Origin: Opitutales bacterium
Lineage (GTDB): Bacteria; Verrucomicrobiota; Verrucomicrobiia; Opitutales; JABSRG01
Assembly (NCBI GenBank): GCA_028280845.1
Contig: JANQKZ010000030.1
Span: 1-64,000 of the forward strand
Direction: 5' to 3'
Length of the DNA stretch: 64,000 nt
Under the pieces are notes generated by a model. That model was not told the origin of the DNA. It made no database searches and saw only the letters and a list, made by a program, of their open reading frames with translations. The position numbers and the translations under genes were made by a program. Below are positions 33,674 through 44,315 of the stretch, piece after piece. Numbering within the stretch: position 1 is the first letter of the stretch; each line of letters opens with the position of its first letter.

Positions 33674-34711
33674 CTATTCTTGGAAGAGCTCGTCCTGCCG
33701 GTGTTCGGTGGACCGACCGGCGTCGATGATGGGCGGTTGGTCATCTTTATGGAGGTGTCGAGGGGGTTTGGCGACTTTGCGAGCCAAGGCCTCTTCATGC
33801 TCTTGGACCATGCGGTCACAAATCTGGCGTACTTTCAGCGTAATCCATTTGGCCGTATCGCTTTTCGTTCGATAATCGGCGCGGCCGTAGTTATCGATAC
33901 GGCCGGTCTCACGCAGCATTTCATTTTGGGCAAATTCACCCATATCGTCGGAATTATAAACGGCGTAGGTGAGTCCTCCGCCCTTTCTGACCACGGAAAA
34001 AACAGGAACATCGCTGGGGCCATCGGCGATATATATCATTTTGTCGAGAGGCACCCGGCGATCCTCGTAGCCCATGGCGGCATTGACATCGATCTCCGGG
34101 TTTTTGTTGGTGCCTTTATTGATCTCGAAAATGAAGCGGGTTTTGACGGTATTATCGACCATGACCCCGATTTGAGAAATTTCGGGTTCCATGGGCAGGG
34201 AGAACTCGGTTTGGCTGATATAATGCGGGGGTAACGGGTTTTCGATGAATTCACATCCAAAAACGCCGTCAATTACAGGGGCGATCTGGCTGCCGCGGAT
34301 CATTTCAGCAAGACCGGTTGAAATAATGTAATGCTCCAGATGGATATTCTTTTTCGAATACTCCGGATCGTTATCGACCATGTCTCGCAAGTCTGTGAAA
34401 AATTGCGGTAAACCCGGATAAAACACCAGTTCTTGTCCCAGTGCGTTCAGCTTGGAATTGGTTAATCCTTTGAGGGGGCCGTTTTTAATATAACTCAGCA
34501 GGTGGTTTAAATAGACGGTGTCGGGGGAAACTTTTAAGCCGCGTGCACTGTAATGCCCCGGGAGGGCGTTGACCTCTTTCCAGAACTGATCTTCATCGAT
34601 GCCAAACGCTTCAAAGAGTGGGGACTGCATATAACCCGGAATCAGGGTTTTATCGAAATCCCAGATACAGGCCATGATATTTTGACGATGCAGGGAGGAT
34701 GGGTAGGACAT
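33674..34711 (-). CDS. HAD-superfamily hydrolase
   Basis: The 345-residue product has the HAD nucleophile motif in [14 protein letters not shown] (Asp18, Asp20). The Ser/Thr motif is at [12 protein letters not shown], and the acidic motif is [18 protein letters not shown] large cap region (25-110) and a basic, proline-rich C-terminal tail surround the core. It should be a cytoplasmic phosphatase or phosphohydrolase of unknown substrate. The C-terminal 40 residues ([25 protein letters not shown]) suggest a helix for interactions. Divergent from prfA with 166 bp between. Confidence 0.88.
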   Translation of the reverse strand: MSYPSSLHRQNIMACIWDFDKTLIPGYMQSPLFEAFGIDEDQFWKEVNALPGHYSARGLKVSPDTVYLNHLLSYIKNGPLKGLTNSKLNALGQELVFYPGLPQFFTDLRDMVDNDPEYSKKNIHLEHYIISTGLAEMIRGSQIAPVIDGVFGCEFIENPLPPHYISQTEFSLPMEPEISQIGVMVDNTVKTRFIFEINKGTNKNPEIDVNAAMGYEDRRVPLDKMIYIADGPSDVPVFSVVRKGGGLTYAVYNSDDMGEFAQNEMLRETGRIDNYGRADYRTKSDTAKWITLKVRQICDRMVQEHEEALARKVAKPPRHLHKDDQPPIIDAGRSTEHRQDELFQE

Positions 34712-34746
34712 GGTTTTGAAGAGTGAAAGAGAGGGTATGAATTTTG

Positions 34747-34767
34747 TGTCTGGTGTCTGGTGTCTGG
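34747..34767. repeat. Three tandem TGTCTGG heptamers
   Basis: TGTCTGG is repeated three times in the gap between the HAD gene and prfA. The unit length is the same as in the array at 21863, but the unit sequence is different. Confidence 0.85.
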
Positions 34768-34877
34768 ATCAAGGAAAAGGCTATCATTCTAATCCCAGAT
34801 ACTTTCAGGTCCAAACCAAAATTCGTGGGAATAACCTTTTCAGGAGGAAGGAGGATCCCTTTTAATGATCTGTTTTT

Positions 34878-35990
34878 ATGGAAGGCATTCCTGATATCAC
34901 CCCGTTTCGTGAGCGTCTGAAAGAGCTCGATACCATGATGGCTGCGCCGGATTTTTTTTCGGACCAGCGGCGTGCGGCCAAATCCTCGAGAGAACATCAG
35001 AAACTGACCCAGTTAGTTGAAACCTATGAGCGATTGGAAGCAGTAACGCGAGACCTGACGGAGTCGCGTGCGCTCCTGGTTGACGATTCGGCCGACCCGG
35101 ACCTGAAGCAATTGGCGGCGGAGGAGCTGAGTGAGCTCGAGGCCGGAGAGCTTGAGTTCCGGGAAAAAGTGCTGGTGTTGATGATCCCTCCGGAGCCGAG
35201 TGACGATCGGAATATTGTCGTGGAAATCCGAGGTGGCGCAGGAGGAGATGAGGCCAATATTTTCGCGGGGGATCTTTATCGAATGTATGTTCGGTGCGCC
35301 GAAAATCGGGGGTGGTCTATTGAAGTCATGAGTGTGAGTGAAAGTGAGGCTGGTGGATTTAAGGAGATCATTTTCCTCATGAAGGGCGAGGAAGTGTATA
35401 AGCAGTTGAAGTATGAAAGCGGGGTGCATCGGGTGCAGCGGGTGCCGGCAACCGAAAGCCAGGGCCGCATCCACACGTCCACAGCAACGGTGGCGGTTCT
35501 CCCCGAAGCGGAAGAGGTGGATATCCACATTGATTCCAGTGAATTGGAAATCACAGTTGCTCGGGCAAGTGGTCCCGGCGGGCAGGGGGTCAACACGACT
35601 GACAGTGCAGTCCAGATTATCCACAAGCCTACCGGAATTATTGTGAAATGCTCGGATGAGCGGTCCCAGTTAAAAAACAAGGCAAAAGCGATGTCGGTAT
35701 TGAGGGCCCGCCTGCTGAGTGCCAAGGAGGAGGAAGAACGGGCGAAATATGCGGAAAACCGGCGTAGCCAGGTGGGTACGGGAGATCGCTCTGAGCGTAT
35801 CCGCACCTATAACTTTCCCCAGAGCCGGATTACCGACCACCGTATTGGTTATACTGCGCACAACCTGGATGCTGTCATGGATGGGGAACTGGCCGAACTC
35901 ATCGAGGCTTTGCAAAAAGCGGATTACGAGGATCGGATCCAGGCCCTTTTAGAGGGCAATGCTCAAGTTGGAGCGACAACCCACTCTTGA
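34878..35990 (+). CDS. prfA: Peptide chain release factor 1
   Basis: Ends translation at UAA and UAG. The 370-residue protein carries the RF1-specific PAT tripeptide in [10 protein letters not shown], where RF2 has SPF, and then [15 protein letters not shown]. The catalytic GGQ is in [18 protein letters not shown], and the C-terminal signature is [21 protein letters not shown]. The start ATG at 34878 gives the usual N-terminus. prmC, whose product methylates the GGQ glutamine, begins seven bases after the stop, forming a classic operon. Confidence 0.97.
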   Translation: MEGIPDITPFRERLKELDTMMAAPDFFSDQRRAAKSSREHQKLTQLVETYERLEAVTRDLTESRALLVDDSADPDLKQLAAEELSELEAGELEFREKVLVLMIPPEPSDDRNIVVEIRGGAGGDEANIFAGDLYRMYVRCAENRGWSIEVMSVSESEAGGFKEIIFLMKGEEVYKQLKYESGVHRVQRVPATESQGRIHTSTATVAVLPEAEEVDIHIDSSELEITVARASGPGGQGVNTTDSAVQIIHKPTGIIVKCSDERSQLKNKAKAMSVLRARLLSAKEEEERAKYAENRRSQVGTGDRSERIRTYNFPQSRITDHRIGYTAHNLDAVMDGELAELIEALQKADYEDRIQALLEGNAQVGATTHS

Positions 35991-35996
35991 GGTGAG

Positions 35997-36866
35997 ATGC
36001 TGACTCTCTTGGAAATTCTGAATCGATCCACGGAATTCCTGGAGAAAAAAGGCGTGCCCAATGCACGCCTGGACGCCGAGGTCCTCTTGGCCAGTGCATT
36101 GAGCTTAAAGCGTCTGGATTTGTATCTCCAGTTTGAGCGACCTGTGGCCGAAGCCGAATTAGAGCGGATCCGCCCCTTGATCAAGCGGCGAAGTCAGCGG
36201 GAGCCTGTCCAGTACATTCTCGGAGAAGTAGAGTTTTATAATATTTATCTCAAGGTGGATCGGCGTGCATTGATCCCTCGCCCGGAAACCGAGGAGCTGG
36301 TGGACCGGCTTATCCGAGCCCTGCGGGGACGCCCGCGTCACATTGTCGACTTGGGGTGTGGATCCGGAGCCATCGGGTTAGCTCTGGCGAAAGCCTACCC
36401 GGAGACTGATGTTACATTGATCGACCTGTCCCCTGAAGCTTTGACCCTGGCCCGGGAAAATGGGGATCGATTGGGCCTTCTCAATCGTATCCAATATTTC
36501 AATACGAGTTGGTTTGAAGGCTTGGGCGAGGTGTATGATGTCATTGTGTCGAACCCCCCCTACCTGAGTTCGGTCGAAATGGATGCGGTTGAGGAAGAGC
36601 TGTCCCGCTATGAGCCGGAGGCGGCCCTCAGCCCCGGACCGGTCGGCTCCGAGGCCCTGGTCGAGATCCTGGGTCATGCTCAAGACTATTTAAGCCCCCA
36701 AGGCGTGCTCGTGATGGAAACCGGAATGGATCAGCACGAGGAATTGGCAGAGACTGCATCTCGCTTGGGCTATTCCTATTTCGCCGGGAAGGTTGATTTG
36801 GACATGCGACCTCGCTTTTTCCTGGCAGGAGGCGAGGGGGCAAAGGGAGTAATCGAAGCCTTTTGA
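35997..36866 (+). CDS. prmC: Release factor glutamine N5-methyltransferase
   Basis: Methylates the Gln of the GGQ motif of release factors. The 289 residues have the helical N-terminal domain (EFLEKKGVPNARLDAEVLLA; QREPVQYILGEVEF), then Rossmann motif I VDLGCGSGAIGLALA, and the diagnostic NPPYLSSVEMD near residue 184 that binds the amide. GAGGTGAG directly before the ATG is a good Shine-Dalgarno. It is coupled to prfA. Confidence 0.96.
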   Translation: MLTLLEILNRSTEFLEKKGVPNARLDAEVLLASALSLKRLDLYLQFERPVAEAELERIRPLIKRRSQREPVQYILGEVEFYNIYLKVDRRALIPRPETEELVDRLIRALRGRPRHIVDLGCGSGAIGLALAKAYPETDVTLIDLSPEALTLARENGDRLGLLNRIQYFNTSWFEGLGEVYDVIVSNPPYLSSVEMDAVEEELSRYEPEAALSPGPVGSEALVEILGHAQDYLSPQGVLVMETGMDQHEELAETASRLGYSYFAGKVDLDMRPRFFLAGGEGAKGVIEAF

Positions 36867-36894
36867 AGGCAAGCCGTGTGCATGGGTGATCGAC

Positions 36895-39351
36895 TTAAAT
36901 ACCGTCCTCAGATTTGTCTTTCTCCAAGGTGTCCGCTTTGACGGTAAGTGTGGATGTGGATGCTTGTTCATATCCACGCTCCCAGGCGATCCAATCGCCC
37001 ATAATGCGAAGGCCTTCTCTTAGATGGATATCAAATTCGGGAGTTTCGTCCTCTATTTCATCGGATTCCTCCGTGTTTTCCTGGGCGAGAACTTCATTAT
37101 TTTCGACTACTTCAGGGAGAGAGGCATCAGCATCCAGGACCATGTCCGGATCGATTTCATAGGGCAGCACGGGTTCGTCTGCGACGATGGATTGAAGCTC
37201 CTCAGATTCCTTTTCCTGCTCGAGGCGCAGGTCCAGTAGGATTTCTTCGAACGAGTAATTTCCCTTGGCGAGGTCCCTGAGCTCGTCGAGCATGGCTTTA
37301 TTAAAGGCCTTCTCTTGCTCTCCCTGATCTTTCCGTTCTGCGAGGTTGAGGGAGATCTCCTTCTGTTCCCGCAAATTGCGGTAGTAATCAATGGAGCGGT
37401 TCAGGTAGTCGAACTCCGGGAGGTTCGCCTGACGAAGCTCGCTTTTGGATTTGAGCTCTTTGATGAGGACAGTATCCAAGGGGATGAAATTAGTGGAATA
37501 CCGATCCTTATAGGGTAAGGGAAGCGGCTCGATGGTATCCCAAACGAGGGCATTATCGAGGTCGGATTCTCCGATGGGAAGGAATTCGTTGATGGAGGGG
37601 ATGACGATGTCCGAACTGACCCCCATCTTTTGGGTGGAGTCCCCGTTGGGAAGATAAAACTTCTGGATCGTGATTTTAGCTGCGCCTGACCGTTCCGTAG
37701 CGAGTTGGGTAAAGAAGGAGTTGTTGTTGGGTTCGAGAATAGCCTGAACGGTTCCTTTCCCATGTGTGGTCGAATCACCAACGATAAGGGCCCGTTGGTG
37801 GTTTTTAAGCGCACCCGCTACAATTTCGGAAGCGGAGGCACTGTAGCGGGAGACCAACACCATGAGGGGACCTTCCCAAGCGACCTTGGGATTTTTGTCA
37901 GACCGGGAGTCCACCCGCCCCAGGGTGTCTCGCACCTGAACCACAGGGCCTTCCGGAATAAAGAGCCCCGTGAGGTCGACAGCTTCATTGAGGAGGCCGC
38001 CGCCGTTGCGCCGGAGATCAAGGACGAGCCCGGCTACTCCAATATCCTCCAGCTTTCCGATGAGTTCTTCCACGTCGTCTGTGGTCGAAGCAACTTCGGA
38101 ACCGTTCCCACCATAAAAGGAGGGAAGGTCTATGACCCCGACGGGGACGGTTTCATTTTCCAAGGGGACTTCAAACACCGAGGCGGTCGCCAGGTTGGCG
38201 GTCAGTTGGATTTCATCCCGAATGAGACTGATGACTTTACGGTTAGAGGGGTCTGCTGAATTGGAAGGGCGGATGAGGAGTCGAACTTCGGACCCCTGCT
38301 TGCCTTTGATCAGCTTGACGATTTTTCGCAAATTCATGTCGACCACATCTTCCATATCACCCGCTCCCTGGGCGACTCCCAGAATCACATCGCCAGAGCG
38401 AAGCAGGCGGCTTTGTTCAGCGGGCCCACCGGGGAGCAATTCCCGAATTGTGCAATATCCGTCATCGTCCTGCAGGATGGCGCCAATCCCCACAAAACTG
38501 TTGCGCATGGCCATGGCAAAGTCGTCCAGGGAATCGGCGGACAGGAAGGTCGAGTGGGGGTCGTAAAGGTTGGTCAGGGTGGTGAGGTAGCGTTCCTGGA
38601 CGTATTCAGGCTCGATTTCGAGCAGATTTTTCCTCCAGCGCTCATAACGTCGAGATACGTTACTGATGGCTTCCTCACGCTTGGGTTGGAAGTCGGCGCG
38701 GTTGAGAATCTGGTAGGGATCCGAGCGGAGTGCCTTTTCCATGGTTTCGCTCAATTCGGTGGTCTCGGCAGTTTCGATCTCTTCCTCGATCACCTTGGCG
38801 ATCATGGGCATGAGCTCATTTAACAACTCATACTCCAGGCGGAGGCTCCACAGCGTATCCGCCTCCGCCTCGTTAGCGGGCCAGTCCAGTTCACTGCGAT
38901 CAAAAGTATAGGCCTCATCATCAGCGAAATTGAAGTCACCTTGGATGCGGTCCATGACCCAATCGATCCGATTCAGAGCACGTTCGCGGTATCGCTTAAA
39001 TATCTGAAAGGCAGGGTACAAGTCACCACGGGTTAGCCAGCCTTTCATATTGGATCCAAAACGGAAGCGGAACGATTCGATATCTTCCTGGAGGAAATAG
39101 ATCCGGTTGTAATCCAGATCGGAGATATAGTTGATGAGGAATTCTTCTAAATCCAGCCGCGAGATGGTCTTTTTACTGTAGTGATATTGCGCTAGACGAT
39201 TAATCACCCACTGGGTTTCCCGTCGCATTGCATCGGTCGTCGTATCAAAATTCGGCTCGTCGGAAGCAATTGCCGACGTAAGCACCATGAGCGGGAGGGT
39301 TACGAACAAGAGGAGGGGACGCGGGAGGGCGGTTTTGGGAAAATCAATCAT
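36895..39351 (-). CDS. prc: Tail-specific protease (Prc/CtpA, S41)
   Basis: The ATG at 39351 gives a signal peptide (MIDFPKTALPRPLLLFVTLPLMVLTSAIA); the frame is open 14 codons further. Length of 818 is near that of E. coli Prc. An N-terminal domain (about 40-250), a PDZ domain (about 255-345, FVGIGAILQDDDGYCTI) and the S41 core (SRYSASASEIVAGAL with nucleophile Ser near 505, HGKGTVQ with Lys near 531) follow. The tail is acidic (EESDEIEDETPEFD). It would trim or degrade periplasmic proteins by C-terminal recognition. The C-terminal DUF3340-like segment is present. Confidence 0.94.
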   Translation of the reverse strand: MIDFPKTALPRPLLLFVTLPLMVLTSAIASDEPNFDTTTDAMRRETQWVINRLAQYHYSKKTISRLDLEEFLINYISDLDYNRIYFLQEDIESFRFRFGSNMKGWLTRGDLYPAFQIFKRYRERALNRIDWVMDRIQGDFNFADDEAYTFDRSELDWPANEAEADTLWSLRLEYELLNELMPMIAKVIEEEIETAETTELSETMEKALRSDPYQILNRADFQPKREEAISNVSRRYERWRKNLLEIEPEYVQERYLTTLTNLYDPHSTFLSADSLDDFAMAMRNSFVGIGAILQDDDGYCTIRELLPGGPAEQSRLLRSGDVILGVAQGAGDMEDVVDMNLRKIVKLIKGKQGSEVRLLIRPSNSADPSNRKVISLIRDEIQLTANLATASVFEVPLENETVPVGVIDLPSFYGGNGSEVASTTDDVEELIGKLEDIGVAGLVLDLRRNGGGLLNEAVDLTGLFIPEGPVVQVRDTLGRVDSRSDKNPKVAWEGPLMVLVSRYSASASEIVAGALKNHQRALIVGDSTTHGKGTVQAILEPNNNSFFTQLATERSGAAKITIQKFYLPNGDSTQKMGVSSDIVIPSINEFLPIGESDLDNALVWDTIEPLPLPYKDRYSTNFIPLDTVLIKELKSKSELRQANLPEFDYLNRSIDYYRNLREQKEISLNLAERKDQGEQEKAFNKAMLDELRDLAKGNYSFEEILLDLRLEQEKESEELQSIVADEPVLPYEIDPDMVLDADASLPEVVENNEVLAQENTEESDEIEDETPEFDIHLREGLRIMGDWIAWERGYEQASTSTLTVKADTLEKDKSEDGI

Positions 39352-39449
39352 GTCAGTCAGGGTAGTCTGAAATTGGCTGGGCGAAGTTCCCAAATTCCTG
39401 AGTCACGGAAATTTGGAGACATCGGCGAGGGGTAACGATAAAAGGGAAT

Positions 39450-40364
39450 TTATTTACTGAGAATATCTTTGGCCCGATCCAGCGTCTTCTTCTCTTCTTC
39501 GGAGAGCGAGCCAAACCCCTGGGCGTTAATCTTGTCGAGAATTCGATCGACTTCAGCTTGTAAGCCTTTCCGATCCAAATTGTTGTCCATCCTTGCCTGG
39601 CGTTGTGGCTTGGCGGTGGTGGTTTTTGGTTTGGTTCGTTTCTTGAACCAATCCGGAATCCGTGTGGAGGAGCCACTGGATCCCCCACTGAAACCTTCCG
39701 GGTTAAATTTGCTGTCCATAAGGAATTTATAAAAGAGAAAGCCTCCCAGTATTCCTCCCAGGTGGGCAGAATAGCTGGTTCCGAAGGCGGGGTTAAAGTC
39801 ACTGGGACCGATATAGATCGCGAGAAAGCCAGCCGCCTGAAAGATGAGGATGACATAGAACAGCCATTTCATCTTAAAGGTAATCTCAAAAAAGAGAAGG
39901 GTGACCGGCATTTCCCAGCGCTCGAAGCAATAGACTGTGATGAGGGCGAGAGCCCCACCCGATGCGCCAATAGTCATGACTCCGGCAAAGGGTTGGAAGA
40001 TAAAAGCCATCAATCCGCCAATGACGACCCCGCCGAAGTATAAATAAAGAAACTGTCTTTCGCCCATCTGTGCTTGGAGGGCGCGTCCTATCCCAAAGAT
40101 AATCAGGCAGTTAATGGCAATGTGCCAGAAATCCCCATGGAGAAAACTATAGGTGAGGACGGTCCAGAACTTGCCAGAACGAAAGTTTTCCCTGGAGAGG
40201 GCCAGCCAATCGAGGAGACCCTCAGCCAGGCCTGAAGCCGGTAAAAACACACCACCCACCCTTTGGAGAATAAAAATGCTGGCGATTGCAATCATCAGCC
40301 AGCCTAGGGCGCTTGGACCTTTCCGGTCAGAGTCTGCCTGCATATAGGGACGGTCGTATAGCAT
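39450..40364 (-). CDS. Rhomboid-family intramembrane serine protease
   Basis: The ATG at 40364 (MLYDRPYMQADSDRKGP) was preferred to a TTG upstream. Six to seven membrane segments hold the family motifs FLHGDFWHIAINC, then TIGASGGALALI with catalytic Ser, then SAHLGGILGG with catalytic His. A Lys/Pro/Thr-rich C-terminal cytoplasmic region (about 230-305) ends in an acidic helical stretch (SLSEEEKKTLDRAKDILSK). Substrates are membrane proteins with unstable helices. Confidence 0.93.
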   Translation of the reverse strand: MLYDRPYMQADSDRKGPSALGWLMIAIASIFILQRVGGVFLPASGLAEGLLDWLALSRENFRSGKFWTVLTYSFLHGDFWHIAINCLIIFGIGRALQAQMGERQFLYLYFGGVVIGGLMAFIFQPFAGVMTIGASGGALALITVYCFERWEMPVTLLFFEITFKMKWLFYVILIFQAAGFLAIYIGPSDFNPAFGTSYSAHLGGILGGFLFYKFLMDSKFNPEGFSGGSSGSSTRIPDWFKKRTKPKTTTAKPQRQARMDNNLDRKGLQAEVDRILDKINAQGFGSLSEEEKKTLDRAKDILSK

Positions 40365-40554
40365 AAGAGCGGAATCTTTGACTATATAGTGTATCGGCAA
40401 TTCGTCTATGCCATAATACGGAAATTAACAGGCCATGGGTGGGGCAGGGTCATCATTAGGAAGGCTAACCTTGCTGGATTTGAGTATTTGCAGATCTAAC
40501 GTCTAAAGAGGGTAGACTGGTGGAAGCCGGGAGCGTTCCCAATCTGCTTTGAGA

Positions 40555-42030
40555 TCAAGAAAAACGCTTCCAGAGCGAAGGAGAAAAGAGGACAAGGATG
40601 GCGAACAGCTCGAGTCTGCCCATGATCATGAGGAGGGAAAGGATGAGTTTCGTGTAGTTGTGGAGAAAGCCGTAGTTCCCGGTTGGCCCAATCTGGTCAA
40701 AACCCGGTCCGATATTCATGAGGGTAGAAAAGACTACGCTGCAGGCTGTCTCCAGGCTGGCGCTTTGTTCAAGAAAGGAAATGGAAACGGTGGCAGTGAC
40801 CAGGATGATCATGGTGAGGATAAGGAAAGCCCCCACCTGGTCTTCAGTTTCCTTTTTAAGGAGTGTACCATTTATCTTTATGGTGCGCACAACATTGGTG
40901 CGGAAGGCTTTCTCGATATTCCGTTTAGATATCCGCAGGGCGATAATGGTCCTTAAAATTTTGATACCACCGGCGGTAGACCCGGTGCACCCTCCGGTCA
41001 GCATAAGGGCTAGCAGAATGACTTCGGAGGAGACGAACCACTGACCGAAATCGGCACTGCTGAAACCGCTGGTGGTAAGAATCGAGACCACTTGAAACAT
41101 GGAGATGCGGATGAGCTCATGGAGGTCATTGGTGGTGCTATGCATTATGCGCTCCAGAAAGATCAGGAGAGTCGCTCCCAGAATGATCATGATGTAGACA
41201 GGAAACTCTGAATTTCGCCGGATATATGGGATATCCCGTTTAATGACCCGCAACATGAGGATGAAACTCGTACCCCCGAGAAACATGAAGAGGATCATGA
41301 CCCACTCCAGAGTCGGATTCTGGAAGGCCTCAATACTGGCTGAGCGGGTTGAATACCCGCCTGTGGAAATCGTGGTAAAGGTGTGGCAGACGGCATCATA
41401 CCAGCCCAATCCGATCATGTTCAGGCTGAGGACACATAAGCCTGATAAGGCCAGGTAGAGGTACATGATCTGGATGACGCCGCTTTGGAAGCGCCCGGAC
41501 TCGATTTCAGTAGAGGTGCCGCTGGACTCGTTGGAAAAGAGGATCTTGCCGCTGGCCCCGAGGGATCCAAGGACAGCGACAAAGAAGACGACTACACCGA
41601 GTCCGCCCATCCACTGGCTGAGGCAACGCCAGAATAAGAGGCTGCGTGGCCAGGCTTCGAAACCAGTAAACACGCTGGCCCCGGTGGTGGTGATCCCTGA
41701 GGTGGATTCAAAAATGGCGTCGGAAACCGAGCATTCTTCTAAAATCAGGACGTAGGGGAGAGCGCCAAGGGTGCAGGCGAGGAGCCAGCCCAGACCAATC
41801 ACCGCCAGGGCTTCTTTACGAAAAATGCGGATCTCGGCCGATCGTCCGAGCAGGTAAAAGACAATTGAGAAACAACTGGTAACTCCAATTGATACAATAA
41901 ACCCCTGGATGGCGTGTGGTGCGGCCTCCCATTCCCCATAGAGCAATCCGATTCCCAGACTCGCGCTGAAGGCGAACACCAGGGCCACGAGGATCAGGCT
42001 GAGAAGTCGAAATAAGAGGGGATAGTTCAC
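40555..42030 (-). CDS. trkH: Trk potassium uptake channel subunit TrkH
   Basis: Integral membrane K+ uptake subunit of 491 residues. The four pore-loop repeats are recognisable: FESTSGITTTGASVFTG, then FTTISTGGYSTRSASI, then TTSGFSSADFG, then STLMNIGPGFDQIG. The GTG start stands 12 bases after the trkA stop, with CCCGGA upstream. TrkA is needed for gating, so the two-gene operon trkA-trkH is complete. Confidence 0.95.
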   Translation of the reverse strand: MNYPLLFRLLSLILVALVFAFSASLGIGLLYGEWEAAPHAIQGFIVSIGVTSCFSIVFYLLGRSAEIRIFRKEALAVIGLGWLLACTLGALPYVLILEECSVSDAIFESTSGITTTGASVFTGFEAWPRSLLFWRCLSQWMGGLGVVVFFVAVLGSLGASGKILFSNESSGTSTEIESGRFQSGVIQIMYLYLALSGLCVLSLNMIGLGWYDAVCHTFTTISTGGYSTRSASIEAFQNPTLEWVMILFMFLGGTSFILMLRVIKRDIPYIRRNSEFPVYIMIILGATLLIFLERIMHSTTNDLHELIRISMFQVVSILTTSGFSSADFGQWFVSSEVILLALMLTGGCTGSTAGGIKILRTIIALRISKRNIEKAFRTNVVRTIKINGTLLKKETEDQVGAFLILTMIILVTATVSISFLEQSASLETACSVVFSTLMNIGPGFDQIGPTGNYGFLHNYTKLILSLLMIMGRLELFAILVLFSPSLWKRFS

Positions 42031-42042
42031 TCCGGGTGGGGC

Positions 42043-43392
42043 TTAAACCAGTTGTTTGACCAAGTCTTTCAAACGGTCTTCCGGAACCACCGTGACTACG
42101 CGGTCACCCGGCAAGAGCCGGTCATCCGCGCCGGGGACCTTGGCTTGGAATTTATGAAGCAGGGCCACGATGACCGCGCCCTTGGGCAGGGTCAGGTCCT
42201 TGATCATGTTCCCCGCCGAGGGGCTATTCTGTGAGACACGGATTTCCAGGAGTTTGGCCCCGGCGGGCATACTCGCGAGCTCGATGTAATCCTGGTTGGA
42301 AATGGAACGGACCACCTCATGAGCGGTAGCCAGTCTGGGAGACACGACCAATTCGACTCCGAGGGTGGTTTTTAAATTTTCCAAGACATCCTGGTAGTCT
42401 GCCTTATTGATGAGGAGTTGAACGTGCTTAGCTCCCAGCTTGGATGCCTGCAGGCAGGTCATGATGTTATCCTCATCCTTTTTCGTACAGGCGACAAAGT
42501 AATCGGCGGCGCCGACTTGTTCCTCTTCCAGAAGGCGAAGGGAGGTGGCATCGCCATGAATGACGGTGATGCTGGGGAAGCGTTCCGCCAGTTCCTGGCA
42601 GACGCGCCGATCCTTTTCGATGATTCGAATTTTGAACCGGGGGTTGCCGAGCAGGCGGACCAGGGCGATGGCCGTCTCGGTTCCGCCGTAGATCACGACC
42701 CGGATGCGCTCAAGCTTCTGGCTGGGATCAAATTTGGGTCGGAATTCATAAAGTGCTTCCGGGTGCCCGAACACGGTAATCTGGTCCCCGCCGAATATGG
42801 CGGTTTCGGCTGTAGGCAACTCCACATTGTCGCCTCGTTGGATAAACCCGATACGCAGCCGGGGATCAAACCGGATCTCCTTCAAGGTCTTCCCTACCAG
42901 TTTGGAATGGTTAGAAACCTTCAGTTGCTGCACCTCGATTTGGCCCCGTGCGAAATTTTCCACGGCGACCCGGCCACTATTACGAATCTCTTTGGCAAGT
43001 TCGACGGCGGTCAAGGCTTCCGGATTTATCAGAATATCAATGCCGAAATGGAGTTGATAATTGATGAGAGAGTTATCCGAGTAGGTCTGGTCGTGGACCC
43101 GGGCTATGGTCGTGAGTCCCTCGCATAGCTTTTTGGCAATGGAGCAGGACAGCAGGTTGACCCGGTCATCGCTGGTAACGGCCAGGAAGAAGGTACAACT
43201 CGTCACATTTGCCTTGAGCAAAATGCCGGCGTTGCTGCCATTTCCCTGGATCACTTTGACATTGAGCTCCTCATCCACACGCATGGCACGTTGCGGGTCA
43301 CACTCGATCGTAGTCACATCGTCACCGCGTGCGCTCAGGAGTTCGCTCAGATAGTATCCGACCTCTCCGGCACCAATAATAATGACTTTCAT
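42043..43392 (-). CDS. trkA: Trk system potassium uptake regulator TrkA
   Basis: Cytoplasmic ring protein that gates TrkH. The 449 residues contain two RCK units, each a Rossmann NAD-binding domain plus a TrkA-C domain: MKVIIIGAGEVGYYLSELL with ECDPQRAM for the first, and RIRVVIYGGTETAIALVRLL for the second, in which the glycine loop is degenerate. The E. coli protein has the same double architecture. It is first of the trkA-trkH operon. Confidence 0.95.
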   Translation of the reverse strand: MKVIIIGAGEVGYYLSELLSARGDDVTTIECDPQRAMRVDEELNVKVIQGNGSNAGILLKANVTSCTFFLAVTSDDRVNLLSCSIAKKLCEGLTTIARVHDQTYSDNSLINYQLHFGIDILINPEALTAVELAKEIRNSGRVAVENFARGQIEVQQLKVSNHSKLVGKTLKEIRFDPRLRIGFIQRGDNVELPTAETAIFGGDQITVFGHPEALYEFRPKFDPSQKLERIRVVIYGGTETAIALVRLLGNPRFKIRIIEKDRRVCQELAERFPSITVIHGDATSLRLLEEEQVGAADYFVACTKKDEDNIMTCLQASKLGAKHVQLLINKADYQDVLENLKTTLGVELVVSPRLATAHEVVRSISNQDYIELASMPAGAKLLEIRVSQNSPSAGNMIKDLTLPKGAVIVALLHKFQAKVPGADDRLLPGDRVVTVVPEDRLKDLVKQLV

Positions 43393-43543
43393 TCAGTAAA
43401 AATATACTTCTCGAGGAGAAAACCGCCGGTATCCCTTAAAGCCCGGGGCATCGTTCTTGAATCTGTTCAAATCGAATATTCCGAAAACAAAGCCCATACG
43501 ATAAAGGGTTTAAGGGCTTTATGGCAATGCTGGAACATGGGGC

Positions 43544-44290
43544 TTAATTCAGGTAAAAGACGGGCTTTCGGATCGCCATCCGTATGCCCTTTTGATCACA
43601 AACCGGAGGGTTGGGCAAGGGCTTGGATTGCAGATGGAAGTGGGCGGCAATGGCGAGGCCAAGGGCGTCGACGATATCATCCACGGCCACTAGTTTTCGT
43701 TGAGTGCTGGCCGCAATTTCATCAGCGACGGAGGGAGCGAGGGGCCAAAGGGCTTCCATTAAGGCGTAGCGGATCCGCTTACCTGCTTCTGTTTTTTTAT
43801 TCTCCACGATCCATCTGTCATGATTTGCCGCGGCAAAGACAACTTCCGGATGGGCTTCAAGGAGTGGAAAAGGAGAGGTCGGGTCGCGGGCCCAGTGATC
43901 CGCCTCTCTGATTTTGGGAATGATGTTGAAGGTCTGGACGGAGAGGCCCAGGCCGAGGACGGTTTTATTTATGGCGTTGGCCTGGTCAAAGCGGAGGCCT
44001 GCTTCGATGGCCTCTCGACAGGGCGGGTTAAAGACGCGTGAACTGCCACGAGGGCGCAGGTGTTGCCGGGCCAGTCGATCTGCCTCCCGGCGGGGACAGC
44101 CCGGGTGGGGTAAACCGATAGGGATGTCGACCCAGGCCTGCTGGGGAGTGGAGGTGAGGGTCTTGAATTCTGCCAGTTCCCGCAAGTGGGTGAACCCCCA
44201 ATTCCCCTGGCTGTCGATAGCGATAGCTATCCAGCCGGAACGGCATCCGTCAATTCCGAGGGAAAAGGTGCTTTTCAGAGTTGGAAACAT
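43544..44290 (-). CDS. DUF429 domain protein (predicted RNase H-like nuclease)
   Basis: The 248 residues match the DUF429 pattern: [16 protein letters not shown] at the N-terminus (Asp14), then [36 protein letters not shown], then [12 protein letters not shown] and [17 protein letters not shown]. An RNase H-like fold is proposed for this family, with no proven activity. The ATG at 44290 lies only 25 bp from the divergent purE start, so the promoter of one gene must lie inside the other. Confidence 0.85.
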   Translation of the reverse strand: MFPTLKSTFSLGIDGCRSGWIAIAIDSQGNWGFTHLRELAEFKTLTSTPQQAWVDIPIGLPHPGCPRREADRLARQHLRPRGSSRVFNPPCREAIEAGLRFDQANAINKTVLGLGLSVQTFNIIPKIREADHWARDPTSPFPLLEAHPEVVFAAANHDRWIVENKKTEAGKRIRYALMEALWPLAPSVADEIAASTQRKLVAVDDIVDALGLAIAAHFHLQSKPLPNPPVCDQKGIRMAIRKPVFYLN

Positions 44291-44315
44291 GAAAGGGGCT
44301 ATCTACGTTTTCGTT

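Noticed and set aside
43914-44315. Upstream extension of the purE frame by 134 codons
   Set aside because: It lies antisense to DUF429 and bears no similarity to PurE, whose family begins at the [11 protein letters not shown] block.
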